DNA of 64,000 nt from Luidia sarsii (taxonomy: Eukaryota; Echinodermata; Asteroidea; Paxillosida; Luidiidae): NCBI GenBank assembly GCA_949987565.1, contig OX465119.1, forward strand, positions 10,234,941-10,298,940, read 5' to 3'. How positions within the stretch are numbered: the first letter of the stretch is position 1; every line of letters begins with the position of its first letter. A model generated the notes under the pieces. It saw only the letters and a list, made by a program, of their open reading frames with translations. It had not been told where the DNA came from and did not search any database. Position numbers and translations under genes: made by a program. Positions 56,593 to 64,000 of the stretch are shown piece after piece.

Positions 56593-58356
56593 AAGACAGA
56601 CGGAGATATACAAAGAAGAAATTGACAGAGAGGGAGAGAGAGGCTGAGAGGCTCAGAAGGCTATTAGGGGCACGGCCCCACTATTTCATTTTGTTCTCTA
56701 CGCAGGCATGCACACAACAAGAATGTCACAAAAGATCTATCTCGACACGGCTGTGCACATTCTGTGACTTACAACTGTCAATGACACGAAGAAAGAAGTA
56801 CAAAAAAAAAAAAACTGTTGCAAACTGCTCGCTGACTAAAATTACCTGCAATACATCAATCTCAAAAGTTTGAGGGCCCGACGTTTCGATCCTAGCAGGA
56901 CCTTTCTCAAAGTAAAGGCTTCACCTAAGTTGAGAAAGGTCCTGCTAGGATCGAAACGTCCCTTTGCCTTTGAGAAAGCTCCTGCTAGGATCGAAACGTC
57001 AGGCTCTCTATTTTTTGACATTAAGGAAGAATGGAGTGGTGATTTAATCAGCTAAGCATGCACTAAGCTAAAGCAAAAGCTACATGTTCCTACGTTTCTT
57101 TGCTCAACTTCTAACACGGATCAGATGATAGTCATACGCAAACCTTCTAGGCAAAGCATTGACCATCGTACAAAGCGCAGTGCTGTTGAAAAGCCCCAGA
57201 ATGAGGTGATCTACTGATGCGATTTGAAACTTTGTTTGTATTGGTGCCCCCTAGTGTTTGAAGAGGGACAGAATATACCACCTGTGTCCTTCAAAATTCC
57301 CGGTGTTTTTTGCGTCCTTAGACCGGTGGTCGTGCCCCCCAGCGATTGGCTCGTCGATCCAAATTTCACCTGACGATCTACACAGGTACGTAGGACACGG
57401 TGGTCAGAACTGAATGGGTGCTTGCCTCGCGACTCGCTGCGGCCATGTTAGACACGTACCAGCAGAATGCCCAAAGGCAAGAATTCATCGGACGATCATT
57501 CTTATTTTTCATCCAGTCTTCCATTCTTTTGAATAACGATTCTACATACGAAGGGTTATCCATCCTACCGGTAAGTTGAGTTCTGATGTATGGTACGGCC
57601 CTGGAAGCATTTACACTCTGATCGTTACAAGGACTGACAATAAAAGACTCGCTTTAGAAAATTAACAAAAGAAAAAACTGAAGAAAAAAATACCCCCAAA
57701 ATAAAAAACTGACAAAAAAAATACCCCAAAAATAAAAAACTGAAAAAACAATTTACAAAAAAAAAAAAAATGAAAAAAAAATAATAATAAAAATACAAAT
57801 TTCAAATTACAAAATTACAAAATTAGTTTTACATATCTACGGTTTGGTCAAGATCAGATGAAGTCAACCCTCAACTGAGGTCACAGCTGACTAGAGGTCA
57901 AAGATCAGCCGAGTTCAGAACAAAGGTCATGGGACAAAGTTGACTGAGTGAGGCTATGTCTAGCCCCAGGTCTAAGGTTCTAGCGACCCTAAGGTCATCA
58001 CACACGATGCCAGCGAGTACCGGCTCAGCTTGAGGCAGCTTTATACGGGGAGGGAGGGGTGGGTCAGAGGTCAACCGAGGTCGTGAACTCACCCGAGGTG
58101 GCGGCCTTGGCCATGACCCCGGCGTTCCACTTGACGATGACCCCGATGCTGTCCCCCGAGTACATGGTCTTGCCGTCCCGTGAGAAGCAGAGGCAGTTGA
58201 CGAAGCCCTTGTGTCCCTCTAGCTCTTGCAGCAACTGTGGCAGATTAGGTTGCACGCATCAGACAAAGCATTAACAATATCCATACAGTATCTGATAAAA
58301 TACACTGACCAAATAGATCAATGCACATAAATGATTTATTGCAAAACATTGGCGGG

Positions 58357-58408
<52 letters not shown>

Positions 58409-58497
58409 CCAATCAATCCATTAATTAATCAACCAACCAACCAATCAATCAATCAATCAATCAACCACTCAATCCATTAATTAATCAACCAATCAAC

Positions 58498-58530
<33 letters not shown>

Positions 58531-61500
58531 CATTAATCTATCAGCAGAGTGGTAAATAAGTAAAAGCCAGTCATCAATGAATACATATTTCTACGAATTC
58601 AGTAGCAATCAGTGCATCAGTCAAGTGATTAATTAACCAATCAATCGACAAATCAATCATAAATAAACCAACCAACCAACCCATCAACCGACCGACCGAC
58701 CAACCAACTAACCAGCCGACAAACCAACCAATCCATCAAGCGTCCAACTGACCAACTGACTGACCAGCCGACCAACCAACCATCCAACCAACCGATCCAC
58801 CAATTGACCGACCGACGAACCGACAGACCGACAAACCAGCCAATCAATGTAGTATTCCATGCATACATCACCAATCGATCCACCAACCATGCAACAAAGC
58901 CAATCACGCCATCAAGCTTTCCCAAGCCACTCACCTCTCCCATCTGGCTCTCGCTGGTCTGGCTCCAGACCCGGATCACGTGATCGTACCCCCCGCTGAC
59001 CACCAGGTTCTCGGCCAGAGGGTGGTAGCGGGCCGTGTAGACAAAGGCCGGGTGTGGGAAGACCCTCAGGGCCGACGAGTCCGGCGTGTCCAGGCTCCAG
59101 ACGCGAGCCGTTCCGTCCGAGGAGGCGGTCAGTACCTCCCGGTCGTTGGGCGACCAGCAGACGTCGTAGATCAGACTGTAGTGGCCCGGGAACTTGCACT
59201 TGAGGCGACCTGACGGGATCTGCAAGTTTCACATTTCAATAAAGGAGTGTTTGCGGTGACACCATATATAAAGGTCTCTTAAAGAAGAGGTGCGGTTCTG
59301 AAAAGAACCTGAGTGGTAACTCGACGTTACGGCCAGTATGCTCTGGCCTTCATCAGGAGAATTATTCTACATTTGGACAAACAGTGACCATTTGGGTTGC
59401 GCTTGTACATTAAACATGTAAGTGAAGGACAAAAGTCATTTCCTGAAAATCACTGAAGGCAAAAAAATTGTGCCACTGCAAGTGAGCGCTTACGCGACCG
59501 AGAAGTGCGACTGCAAGTGAGCGCTTACGCGACCTAGAGATTCACGGCAGGGGTGCAGGCGCCCTTCAGTTTTTAGGGTTCTAACAGAAAAAATGAGTAG
59601 TTTGAGATACCTGCCAATGACGTTGCCATCTCAAAACACCATGGGAAGGCCGCCATCTAAGGACTGGATAGCTCAGATGGTAAGAGCGCTTGTACGCAAA
59701 AACCAGAGGTCTCCGGTTCAAATCCCGGTCCAGTAAAAGTTTTATCCAATTTTTGGGACTACTTTTCAAATAAAAGGTTATTTAAACATTTCAAACATAA
59801 CAAATAACGGGTATTTTCAAAAGATTAATCAACTCGTTAGAATTTAGTTCTAGGAATACATTCAAGCCACGCTTATCTCTCTGTCGCTTTGAGCAAGTTG
59901 CCTCTTACCTCATAGACTAAAACCGGGAAGCCATCGCGGTCTTTGCATCCGCAAGCAAGGAACCTGGTTAATGGAAAGGAAAAAGAATACGATTGACAAT
60001 TACGATAGACGTAAGATTTGAAGTTTTTTCGGAGAATGTCTCTGAAAAGAGCTGGTGACTCCTCAGTCTTATGTCAGTGTGAGTAGTCACAAGTCACTGT
60101 GAGTTGTCACGAGTCACTGTGAGTTGTCACGAGTCACTGTGAGTTGTCACGAGTCACTGTGAGTTGTCACGAGTCACTGAGAGTAGTCACAAGTTACTGT
60201 GAGTTGTCACGAGTCACTGTGTGTGGTCACGAGTCACTGTGAGTTGTCACGAGTCACTGTGAGTTGTTACGAGTCACTGTGAGTTGTCACGAGTCACTGT
60301 GAGTTGTCACGAGTCACTGAGAGTAGTCACAAGTTACTGTGAGTTGTCACGAGTCAGTGTGTGTGGTCACGAGTCACTGTGAGTACTCACAAGTCACTGT
60401 GAGTAGTCACAAGTCACTGTGAGTAGTCACAAGTCACTGTGAGTAGTCACAAGTCACTGTGAGTAGTCACAAGTCACTGTGAGTTGTCACGAGTCACTGC
60501 GAGTTGTCACGAGTCACTGAGAGTAGTCACAAGTTACTGTGAGTTGTCACGAGTCACTGTGTGTGGTCACGAGTCACTGTGAGTACTCACAAGTTACTGT
60601 GAGTACTCACAAGTCAATGTCAGTAGTCACAAGTCACTGTGAGTTGTCACGAGTCACTGTGAGTTGTCATGAGTCACTGAGAGTAGTCACGAGTCATGAA
60701 TTGAGGGGTTCTTTGGGTGTAAATTCAAGGGGGCAACAAGGAGGGGTTTGAAGGCAGTTCCTGGGTGTCTTCGTTTCTTACCTTCCGCTGGGGGAGAATT
60801 TGATGACGAAACAGCCTTTTCTGTCACCGGCTAAGGACAGGCTGAGCTTGTTGGGGATCCGACACATCTGGCCTGGAAGGCGAGACCAGTTGGTGGGTTT
60901 CTTGTCCCTACTGAAAGGGGCAAAGGAGACGGACAGAGAACAGACAGGGAGACAGAGGGAGTTAGACAGAGAGACAGGGTGACAGAGAGAGAGGCATTTA
61001 GACAGAGAGACAGAGTGACAGAGGGACAGGGAGATGCATTTAGACAGAGAGACAGGGAGATGCAGAGACAGACAGGGAATAGACAGAGATACAGAGGCAG
61101 GCAGGCAGAAAGACAGAGGGGCAGGGTAACGCAGAGACAGACAAATAGAGACATAGAGAAAGACAGACAGAGATAGAGACAGACAGAGACAGACGGATGT
61201 AATGGATGGACAGACACGGACATGCAGGCACAGGCAGGCAGACAGACAAAGCAACAGGAAAATGGACAGACAGACAGAAAGAGTAAATACATTATGATTT
61301 ACATGCTTCCCGTCAAATTGGCTACCAATAAGTACTTATCATCATGATTACAATGTGCACTGTAACCAGTAGTAACTCTGCCACAGATCTTTTTTTTTTT
61401 TTTTTTTTTTCATTGATTTGAAGGCACCTTCAGGTCCTAAACTATTGAACAAAAACCGTTTTTAAAATTTGTGTGGGTTCACCACGCCCAAATACAGATG

Positions 61501-63690
61501 GGAAAGTGAGATCCAAGAGCTATGTAGTAGGGCATTGACTATGAGACAGCCCTCAAACGACAAGGAAATATTGAAGACAATTTTCATTCTTGACGACGAA
61601 ACAAGCGCCACCGACCTGATTCCTTGCTTCACTCCAGAGTTGATGGATTTCTGAAGCTCCTTGTACGTGATTCGTCCTTGTTCCTTGTGGGGGGGGGGGG
61701 AGAAAAATGAGAAAAGGGGGGCTTAGATTCTCACAAATGTTGGGTGAAATTTTTTACAGAGAAAGTGTTGAAGACTTGAAGTCCCTAAGCAAATATATTT
61801 TCACAAATTAGTACAGTGCGTCGCTATAATGAACATCCTGGGATCCATGAAAATTGTTTAATATAGCGGTAGTTCATTGCAGCAGTTGCGGCCACATACT
61901 TTGTACACAAAAATCGGGAGACAAAGGGCGTGTTCGTTATAGCCGAATGTTTGTTATAGCGACGTTCCACTGCATATCCATGTACGCAGCAGAGAAGTTG
62001 ATGTGTCTTTGAAAAAAGCGCTTCGGAAGCCAGTAAAAGTTTTTTGACATGTGCTTTTGTCCGCCTTTTAATGGGTGGTGTAAGAGTGGTCGATAAAGTG
62101 AGCAACAGGAAGAGAGACAGATTTTAGTCCTGAGGTGTGTTTTGATGCAATTTGTACGTTCGCAAACCATTCAAGAAGGTCAGCTCAGGAGAATTCTGCC
62201 TATGAGAAAGGTCCTGCTAGGATCAAAATTTCAGGCGCCGCAGTTGCTTGATGAAGGTTAGCAGTTAGCAACCGAAATGTCGCCACCAGCAACGACACAT
62301 CGCGTGACTTTGATCACCCCTTTCTACTTATCTACACCACCGCGATGAACAACCAGGCCCTTCACTCCTGAATTTGTTATCGTAAAGCTGCGATGAATTT
62401 CATGAAATTGACCACAAGGCCCTTCGTATCTTTTTGAGAGGTTTGCAAAGGATGTCGCGATGAAGTCGCCAACCGTTGTATCTCCTCACCTCCTGCGTTG
62501 CAAACAGCGAACGGACAGCAGGCTCCACCGTGTCCGGTGTCCGGACTGCTTTGACCGTCACGTACAGCGTGGACGGGTAGGGGTGCCGACTAAGATTCTG
62601 CCACCACTGGAACACCTGTCCGAGGAAGGGGGGTCAAAGGTTATTCCTGGGGTCAGAGGTCATCAGATTTAGTGGGGGGGGGGGCGTTACTAAGGTCACT
62701 GTAAGGACTAATGCCCCAAAAGGGAAAGTGGCTTTGCCTTTGAGAAAGGTCCTGCTAGGATCAAAAGGTCAGGCCCTCTAACTTTTGAGTTTTATTAAAA
62801 ACTGATTGGGAAAGAAAATTCTGACTGGACCAGGACTTCAACCCGAGACCTCTGGACTAACGTACCAGTGCTCTTCCATCTGTGCTATCCAGCCCTTAGA
62901 TGGTGGCCTTCCCAAATAGTCAACTAGTCTTTTGTGCAAGGGACGGACAGGCGGGGGGTGATCAAAGGGAGAGAGGAAGGAGAAGATAAACTTACGTCCA
63001 GCTGGCCTGGTTTAGCTTTGTAGCTGAACGGCGGATGGAAGAGTTGAAGACGCACTTTCTTGTCGGTGTTTAGACTCCCGTTGGCACCGATGACCTACAT
63101 TTGATAGGTTGGGAGAGAGGGGGAGGATTAGCATAAAAAAGACAAGTTCCCAAATTTCAAGGAATTTTGACACGGGATTTCTTCTCGAACAGCTCCACAG
63201 TAAAAAAAGGAAAGGCAGACAGAAAACAAAGTAGACAAATGTAGATCAATCGGTGAAAAAACCCAAATTTTAGATGTTAAAACCCACCCCACCACACGAT
63301 CTTGACCAGGCTTGGAGGCCAAGTCATTAAGATGCCTGCACTACACAGCAGAAGTCGGGGGTTCAAATCCTGCCCGAGCTGCCTCTTTTTTGTTGCCAAT
63401 TGTACGTTTACTGTGGCAAACCTTTATCGAATGGAGAATTCCTAACCAGCAAGCCACAAATGAGAATTGCACAAGCGTTGATAGGCCCGCAAAAGCCTTA
63501 TTTACACAACAGTTTAGAAGGGGTATGTGTGTGTCCCATAGCAACCCAAGTATCTGTGTCAGAGGTCGTGACCTCCCTCCCCTTTGACCTTTACCTTGAG
63601 AAAGCCCCAGGCGATTCGGTGCCAGCCACCTTCGCCCTTCACCGTCTTGACTTTGGCGGCTGCGACATTCATGCTGACGAAATCAAGGAT
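43051..63690 (-). CDS. AHI1: AHI1 / jouberin, 5' truncated by window edge
   Basis: AHI1 (jouberin) is a WD40 and SH3 scaffold of the ciliary transition zone; human mutations cause Joubert syndrome. Eighteen minus-strand exons join in frame: 63595-63690, 62996-63094, 62490-62615, 61616-61683, 60782-60910, 59909-59963, 58935-59219, 58093-58234, 55609-55756, 54737-54870, 53651-53791, 53256-53458, 50741-50893, 45524-45631, 44972-45221, 44233-44399, 43759-43844, 43051-43585; 974 aa to the TAA. Visible residues 1-107 are a C2-like segment ([34 protein letters not shown]). Seven WD40 repeats cover about 138-470 ([60 protein letters not shown]). A coiled, Lys/Glu-rich stretch is about 510-542. The SH3 domain is about 657-711 ([32 protein letters not shown]). 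The tail of about 260 aa is acidic then strongly basic with TPK/TPR motifs, longer than the roughly 90 aa after SH3 in human. The exon 61616-61683 (GTCGGT donor) is the least certain. The N-terminus lies beyond 64000. Confidence 0.95.
44600..44960. repeat. AATC-type microsatellite
   Basis: CAATCAATCAATCGACC with CCAACCAACCGATCA variants, ending just before the AHI1 SH3 exon (44972). A second, longer tract of the same kind occurs at about 58345-58850. Confidence 0.9.
45305..45430. mobile_element. MITE with GTTATAACGAAC-type ends (pogo-like)
   Basis: TATAGCGGTCATTAGTTATA, CAGTCGCGGCCACATATTTT, GGGCATGTTCGTTATAACCG and GGCGTTCCACTGTAC. It matches the copy at 61805-61980 throughout. About 125 bp, non-coding, AHI1 intron. 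Confidence 0.65.
45776..45900. repeat. Degenerate family A copy
   Basis: GCAAATCTCAACAAATGTC, TTTTGATCCTAGCAGGACCT and TTCCCAAAGGCAGAACG, followed by a decayed complement. AHI1 intron. Confidence 0.65.
46862..47015. repeat. Family A palindrome, best-preserved
   Basis: AAATTTAGTGGGCCTGACGT, TTCGATCCTAGCAGGACCTT, TCTCAAAGGC then the exact complement back to CAGGCCCACTAAATTTTA. Arms are about 52 bp with almost no loop; the left flank also carries the TTGCAAATTGCTTACTGGCT end. Confidence 0.9.
47268..47455. repeat. Family B palindrome, complete
   Basis: Left AGGTTTGCGGTGACACCATG, TACGGGAATCTCTTTTGTGA; right complement TACATGGTGTCACCGCAAAC at 47431-47451, with inner CCACATTCACTCACAAAAAG pairing to GTGAGTGAGTGTGG. 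Confidence 0.85.
48700..48795. repeat. Family A half-element
   Basis: TTGCAAACTAAAATGACCTG, CAATACATCAATCTCAAAAG, TTAGAGGGCCTGATGTTTCG, ATCCTAGCAGGACCTTTCTC. AHI1 intron. Confidence 0.85.
49200..49345 (-). mobile_element. tRNA-derived SINE (family 1)
   Basis: Complement carries GGGCTGGATAGCTCAGATGG, CGCAAAACCAGAGGTCTCAG and GTTCAAGTCCCGGTCCAGTC with the tail AAAGTTTTCTTTGCC. AHI1 intron. Confidence 0.85.
49968..50662. repeat. 46-bp tandem array in AHI1 intron
   Basis: About 15 units, each TTTCTGTTTCGATCCTAGCA, GGACCTTTCTCAAAGGCAGA plus ATGCC. The unit is one arm of palindromic family A. Open frames crossing it read [10 protein letters not shown] repeats and are not proteins. Confidence 0.92.
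50895..51170. repeat. GGGGAGGTGAGG purine-rich repeat
   Basis: Degenerate GGGGAGG/GGTGAGGCAAGG units directly upstream, on the minus strand, of the AHI1 exon 50741-50893. On the transcript it forms an uninterrupted C/T-rich tract before the acceptor. Confidence 0.9.
51255..51710. mobile_element. MITE-like family E, near full length
   Basis: Ends AAGCCGCGTCCGCACTGGAC and its near complement GTCCAGTGCGGACACGGCTT. The interior has repeated CGGTTAAA and GGGTAAATTGACC words and no coding capacity. About 450 bp. Related copies: about 35845-36325 and a fragment at 31905-31995. Confidence 0.8.
52084..53297. repeat. Tandem duplication that copies part of an AHI1 exon
   Basis: The block AGCAAATAAAAGATAATAGA ... 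ATTCATATTCGGGGG plus minisatellite plus AGTGTGAAACCTTTACCATG ... CTCTCCATCCGTAG occurs twice: about 52084-52380 and 52381-53297. The second copy's end is the genuine 3' part of AHI1 exon 53256-53458 with its donor. The first copy (about 52338-52381) repeats about 42 coding bases and the donor but has no acceptor. Confidence 0.85.
52188..53240. repeat. GGGGGCTA / GGGGGCCA minisatellite
   Basis: About 1 kb of 8-bp units GGGGGCTA and GGGGGCCA, interrupted near 52330-52490 by the duplicated exon piece. A second, more decayed array of the same word is at about 55010-55555 in another AHI1 intron. G runs are on the plus (template) strand. Confidence 0.92.
53793..54585. repeat. GGGA/GGCA purine tract with about 180-bp higher-order repeat
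   Basis: GGGAGGGA and GGCAGGCA simple sequence, with larger units that start near GGGAGCGAAAGGGGTGGGAG (about 53866, 54042, 54220). It starts at the acceptor of AHI1 exon 53651-53791. Long Ser/Pro/Leu minus-strand frames here are artefacts. Confidence 0.9.
55010..55555. repeat. GGGGCTAG minisatellite, second array
   Basis: Degenerate GGGGGCTAGG/GGGGCCAG units in the AHI1 intron between exons 55609-55756 and 54737-54870. Same repeat word as 52188-53240. Confidence 0.88.
55785..56640. repeat. About 150-168-bp tandem repeats ending in CAGA microsatellite
   Basis: Five units, each GAGAAAGGGGGAGATGTGGG, AGACGGAAAGAGAGAG, AACACAGAGAGGGGGAGAGG and AAAGATATACCGTACAAAGA, starting near 55799, 55967, 56129, 56278 and 56428. 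The tract ends in a CAGA run (about 56517-56595). AHI1 intron, adjacent to the acceptor of exon 55609-55756. Confidence 0.9.
56815..57012. repeat. Family A palindrome
   Basis: TTGCAAACTGCTCGCTGACT, CAATACATCAATCTCAAAAG, CGTTTCGATCCTAGCAGGAC, then two successive complementary arms (GAGAAAGGTCCTGCTAGGAT, GATCGAAACGTC repeated). Confidence 0.88.
57640..57835. repeat. A-rich tract
   Basis: AAAAACTGACAAAAAAAATA, CCCCAAAAATAAAAAACTG and similar repeats, then AAATTACAAAATTAC. AHI1 intron. The upstream stretch 57015-57640 shows no exon, only an ACCGGT-containing unique-looking segment and a short minus-strand frame of no known family. Confidence 0.7.
58345..58860. repeat. AATC and AACC tetranucleotide tracts
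   Basis: CAATCAATCAATCAATC runs (about 58355-58540) and a degenerate CCAACCGACCGACC region (about 58640-58850), in the AHI1 intron between the WD40 exons 58935-59219 and 58093-58234. Confidence 0.9.
59243..59365. repeat. Family B copy
   Basis: GTGTTTGCGGTGACACCATA, GTGCGGTTCTGAAAAGAACC, TAACTCGACGTTACGGCCAG, CTTCATCAGGAGA. It lies immediately upstream on the minus strand of AHI1 exon 58935-59219. Confidence 0.75.
59437..59530 (-). repeat. Copy of the ELOC-upstream repeat
   Basis: Complement contains GCCTTCAGTGATTTTCAGGA, AATGACTTT and, twice, GTAAGCGCTCACTTGCA, matching 18160-18250 upstream of ELOC. Confidence 0.8.
59640..59745 (+). mobile_element. tRNA-derived SINE (family 1), well-folded core
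   Basis: GGACTGGATAGCTCAGATGG, TAAGAGCGCTTGTACGCAAA, ACCAGAGGTCTCCGGTTCAA, ATCCCGGTCCAGT. The core folds as a tRNA, with an A box, a B box and an anticodon arm like the CTGGT/ACCAG stem of its relatives. The family's flanking GGGAAGGCCGCCATCTAAGG marks it as a SINE. Confidence 0.8.
60066..60693. repeat. 20-bp tandem array GAGTTGTCACGAGTCACTGT
   Basis: About 31 units alternating GAGTTGTCACGAGTCACTGT and GAGTAGTCACAAGTCACTGT in higher-order blocks. It ends about 90 bp before the donor side of AHI1 exon 60782-60910. Units are contiguous, with no unique spacers. Confidence 0.93.
60915..61275. repeat. Degenerate CAGA/GACAGAGA tract
   Basis: GACAGACAGAGACAGGGAGA-type purine repeats directly upstream, on the minus strand, of AHI1 exon 60782-60910. 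Minus-strand frames rich in Cys/Leu/Ser are compositional. Confidence 0.88.
61805..61980. mobile_element. MITE with CGCTATAATGAACA-type ends (pogo-like)
   Basis: CAGTGCGTCGCTATAATGAA, CATCCTGGGATCCATGAAAA, TTGCGGCCACATACTTTGTA, GTGTTCGTTATAGCCG and TATAGCGACGTTCCACTGCA. The two ends are inverted relative to each other; about 175 bp, non-coding. Confidence 0.7.
62185..62235. repeat. Family A fragment
   Basis: GAATTCTGCCTATGAGAAAG, GTCCTGCTAGGATCAAAATT, TCAGG. Another fragment is at about 62730-62790 (TTGCCTTTGAGAAAGGTCCT, then AGGTCAGGCCCTCTAACTTT). Confidence 0.8.
62800..62945 (-). mobile_element. tRNA-derived SINE (family 1)
   Basis: Complement: GGGCTGGATAGCACAGATGG, AAGAGCACTGGTACGTTAGT, CCAGAGGTCTCGGGTTGAAG. 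It lies between AHI1 exons 62996-63094 and 62490-62615. Confidence 0.85.
63305..63420 (+). mobile_element. tRNA-derived SINE (family 2)
   Basis: GGCCAAGTCATTAAGATGCC, GCAGAAGTCGGGGGTTCAAA, TCCTGCCCGAGCTGCC. AHI1 intron. Confidence 0.7.
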
Positions 63691-63744
63691 CTGTTTAGGA
63701 GAGGAGAGAGAGAGAGACAAAGACGAGAAGCTGAGGTCAGATTT

Positions 63745-63935
63745 AAAGGTTTGCACGGTGGAAATACCAAGTAGGAGGTTAGCGGTGACACCATGTACAT
63801 CATCTCTTGAGAGAAGGAGTGTGGCTCTGAAAAGAGCTGGTAACTCAACGTTTCGGGCAGTGTGTACACTGCTCGTCATCGAATCATACTCCCTCTCTTA
63901 AGAGATGATATATATGGTGTAACCGCAAACCTCCT
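63745..63935. repeat. Family B palindrome at right edge
   Basis: GGTTAGCGGTGACACCATGT, TCTTGAGAGAAGGAGTGTGG, CTCAACGTTTCGGGCAGTGT and the right end ATATGGTGTAACCGCAAACC. About 55 bp upstream, on the minus strand, of the first visible AHI1 exon. The remaining 65 bp to the window end show nothing recognisable. Confidence 0.85.
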
Positions 63936-64000
63936 AATAAGCTGAGAAGAGTTACCAGCCAAAAACAGCACGTATACTAATACATCGCAATTTGGGCCCT

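Noticed and set aside
55513..56613. Minus-strand frames of 265-366 codons rich in Leu/Ser/Pro
   Set aside because: They read across a 150-168-bp satellite with three open frames; the only real coding part is exon 55609-55756.
59664..59738. Possible tRNA-Cys-like gene
   Set aside because: The core folds fairly well, but it carries the SINE family flanks and U33 is replaced, so a SINE copy is the better reading.
60066..60693. CRISPR-like array
   Set aside because: Units are contiguous tandem repeats with no unique spacers, in an intron of an animal gene.

Overview
This is nuclear DNA from an animal. Five intron-containing genes can be assembled exon by exon with GT/AG splice sites and consistent phases: DEK, elongin C, ribonuclease H1, PPP1R42 and AHI1 (jouberin). 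The proteins fit a bilaterian. The dense load of tRNA-derived SINEs, palindromic MITE-like elements and minisatellites, together with unremarkable CpG content, suggests a marine invertebrate. An invertebrate deuterostome is possible, but I cannot name the species. Nothing here is prokaryotic, so operons and ribosome binding sites do not apply.

Layout. 1-4400 is AT-rich and repeat-rich, with half of a THAP zinc-finger domain on the minus strand at 951-1154. DEK (+, ten coding exons, 526 aa) runs 5492-13039; a TATA-containing promoter is likely near 4.4-4.6 kb. 13.1-18.2 kb holds only repeats, including a symmetrical foldback-type element at about 16.7-18.1 kb. ELOC (+, three exons, 117 aa) lies at 18352-19984. 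RNASEH1 (-, seven exons, 290 aa) lies at 24008-29584 and keeps all four catalytic acidic residues plus two in-frame start codons that suggest mitochondrial and nuclear forms. PPP1R42 (+, seven exons, 402 aa) runs 31589-39387. AHI1 (-, 18 exons, 974 aa seen, 5' end outside the window) occupies 43051-63690; it encodes a C2-like region, seven WD40 repeats, an SH3 domain and a long basic tail.

The genes are not one pathway. DEK (chromatin), elongin C (ubiquitin ligase/elongin complex) and RNase H1 (RNA:DNA hybrids) are housekeeping nuclear or mitochondrial genes. PPP1R42 and AHI1, which sit tail to tail, are both tied to centrosomes or cilia. RNASEH1 and PPP1R42 are head to head across about 2 kb.

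The accessory layer is the striking part. Two palindromic repeat families recur about a dozen times each. One appears to have seeded two unrelated tandem arrays: 18-bp units in a DEK intron and 46-bp units in an AHI1 intron. AHI1 introns also carry a 1-kb G5-run minisatellite that has duplicated a piece of an AHI1 exon, and several purine-only tracts. I found no convincing new biological system. The best leads are the foldback element, the MITE-derived satellites, the exon-tail duplication and the dual-start RNASEH1.
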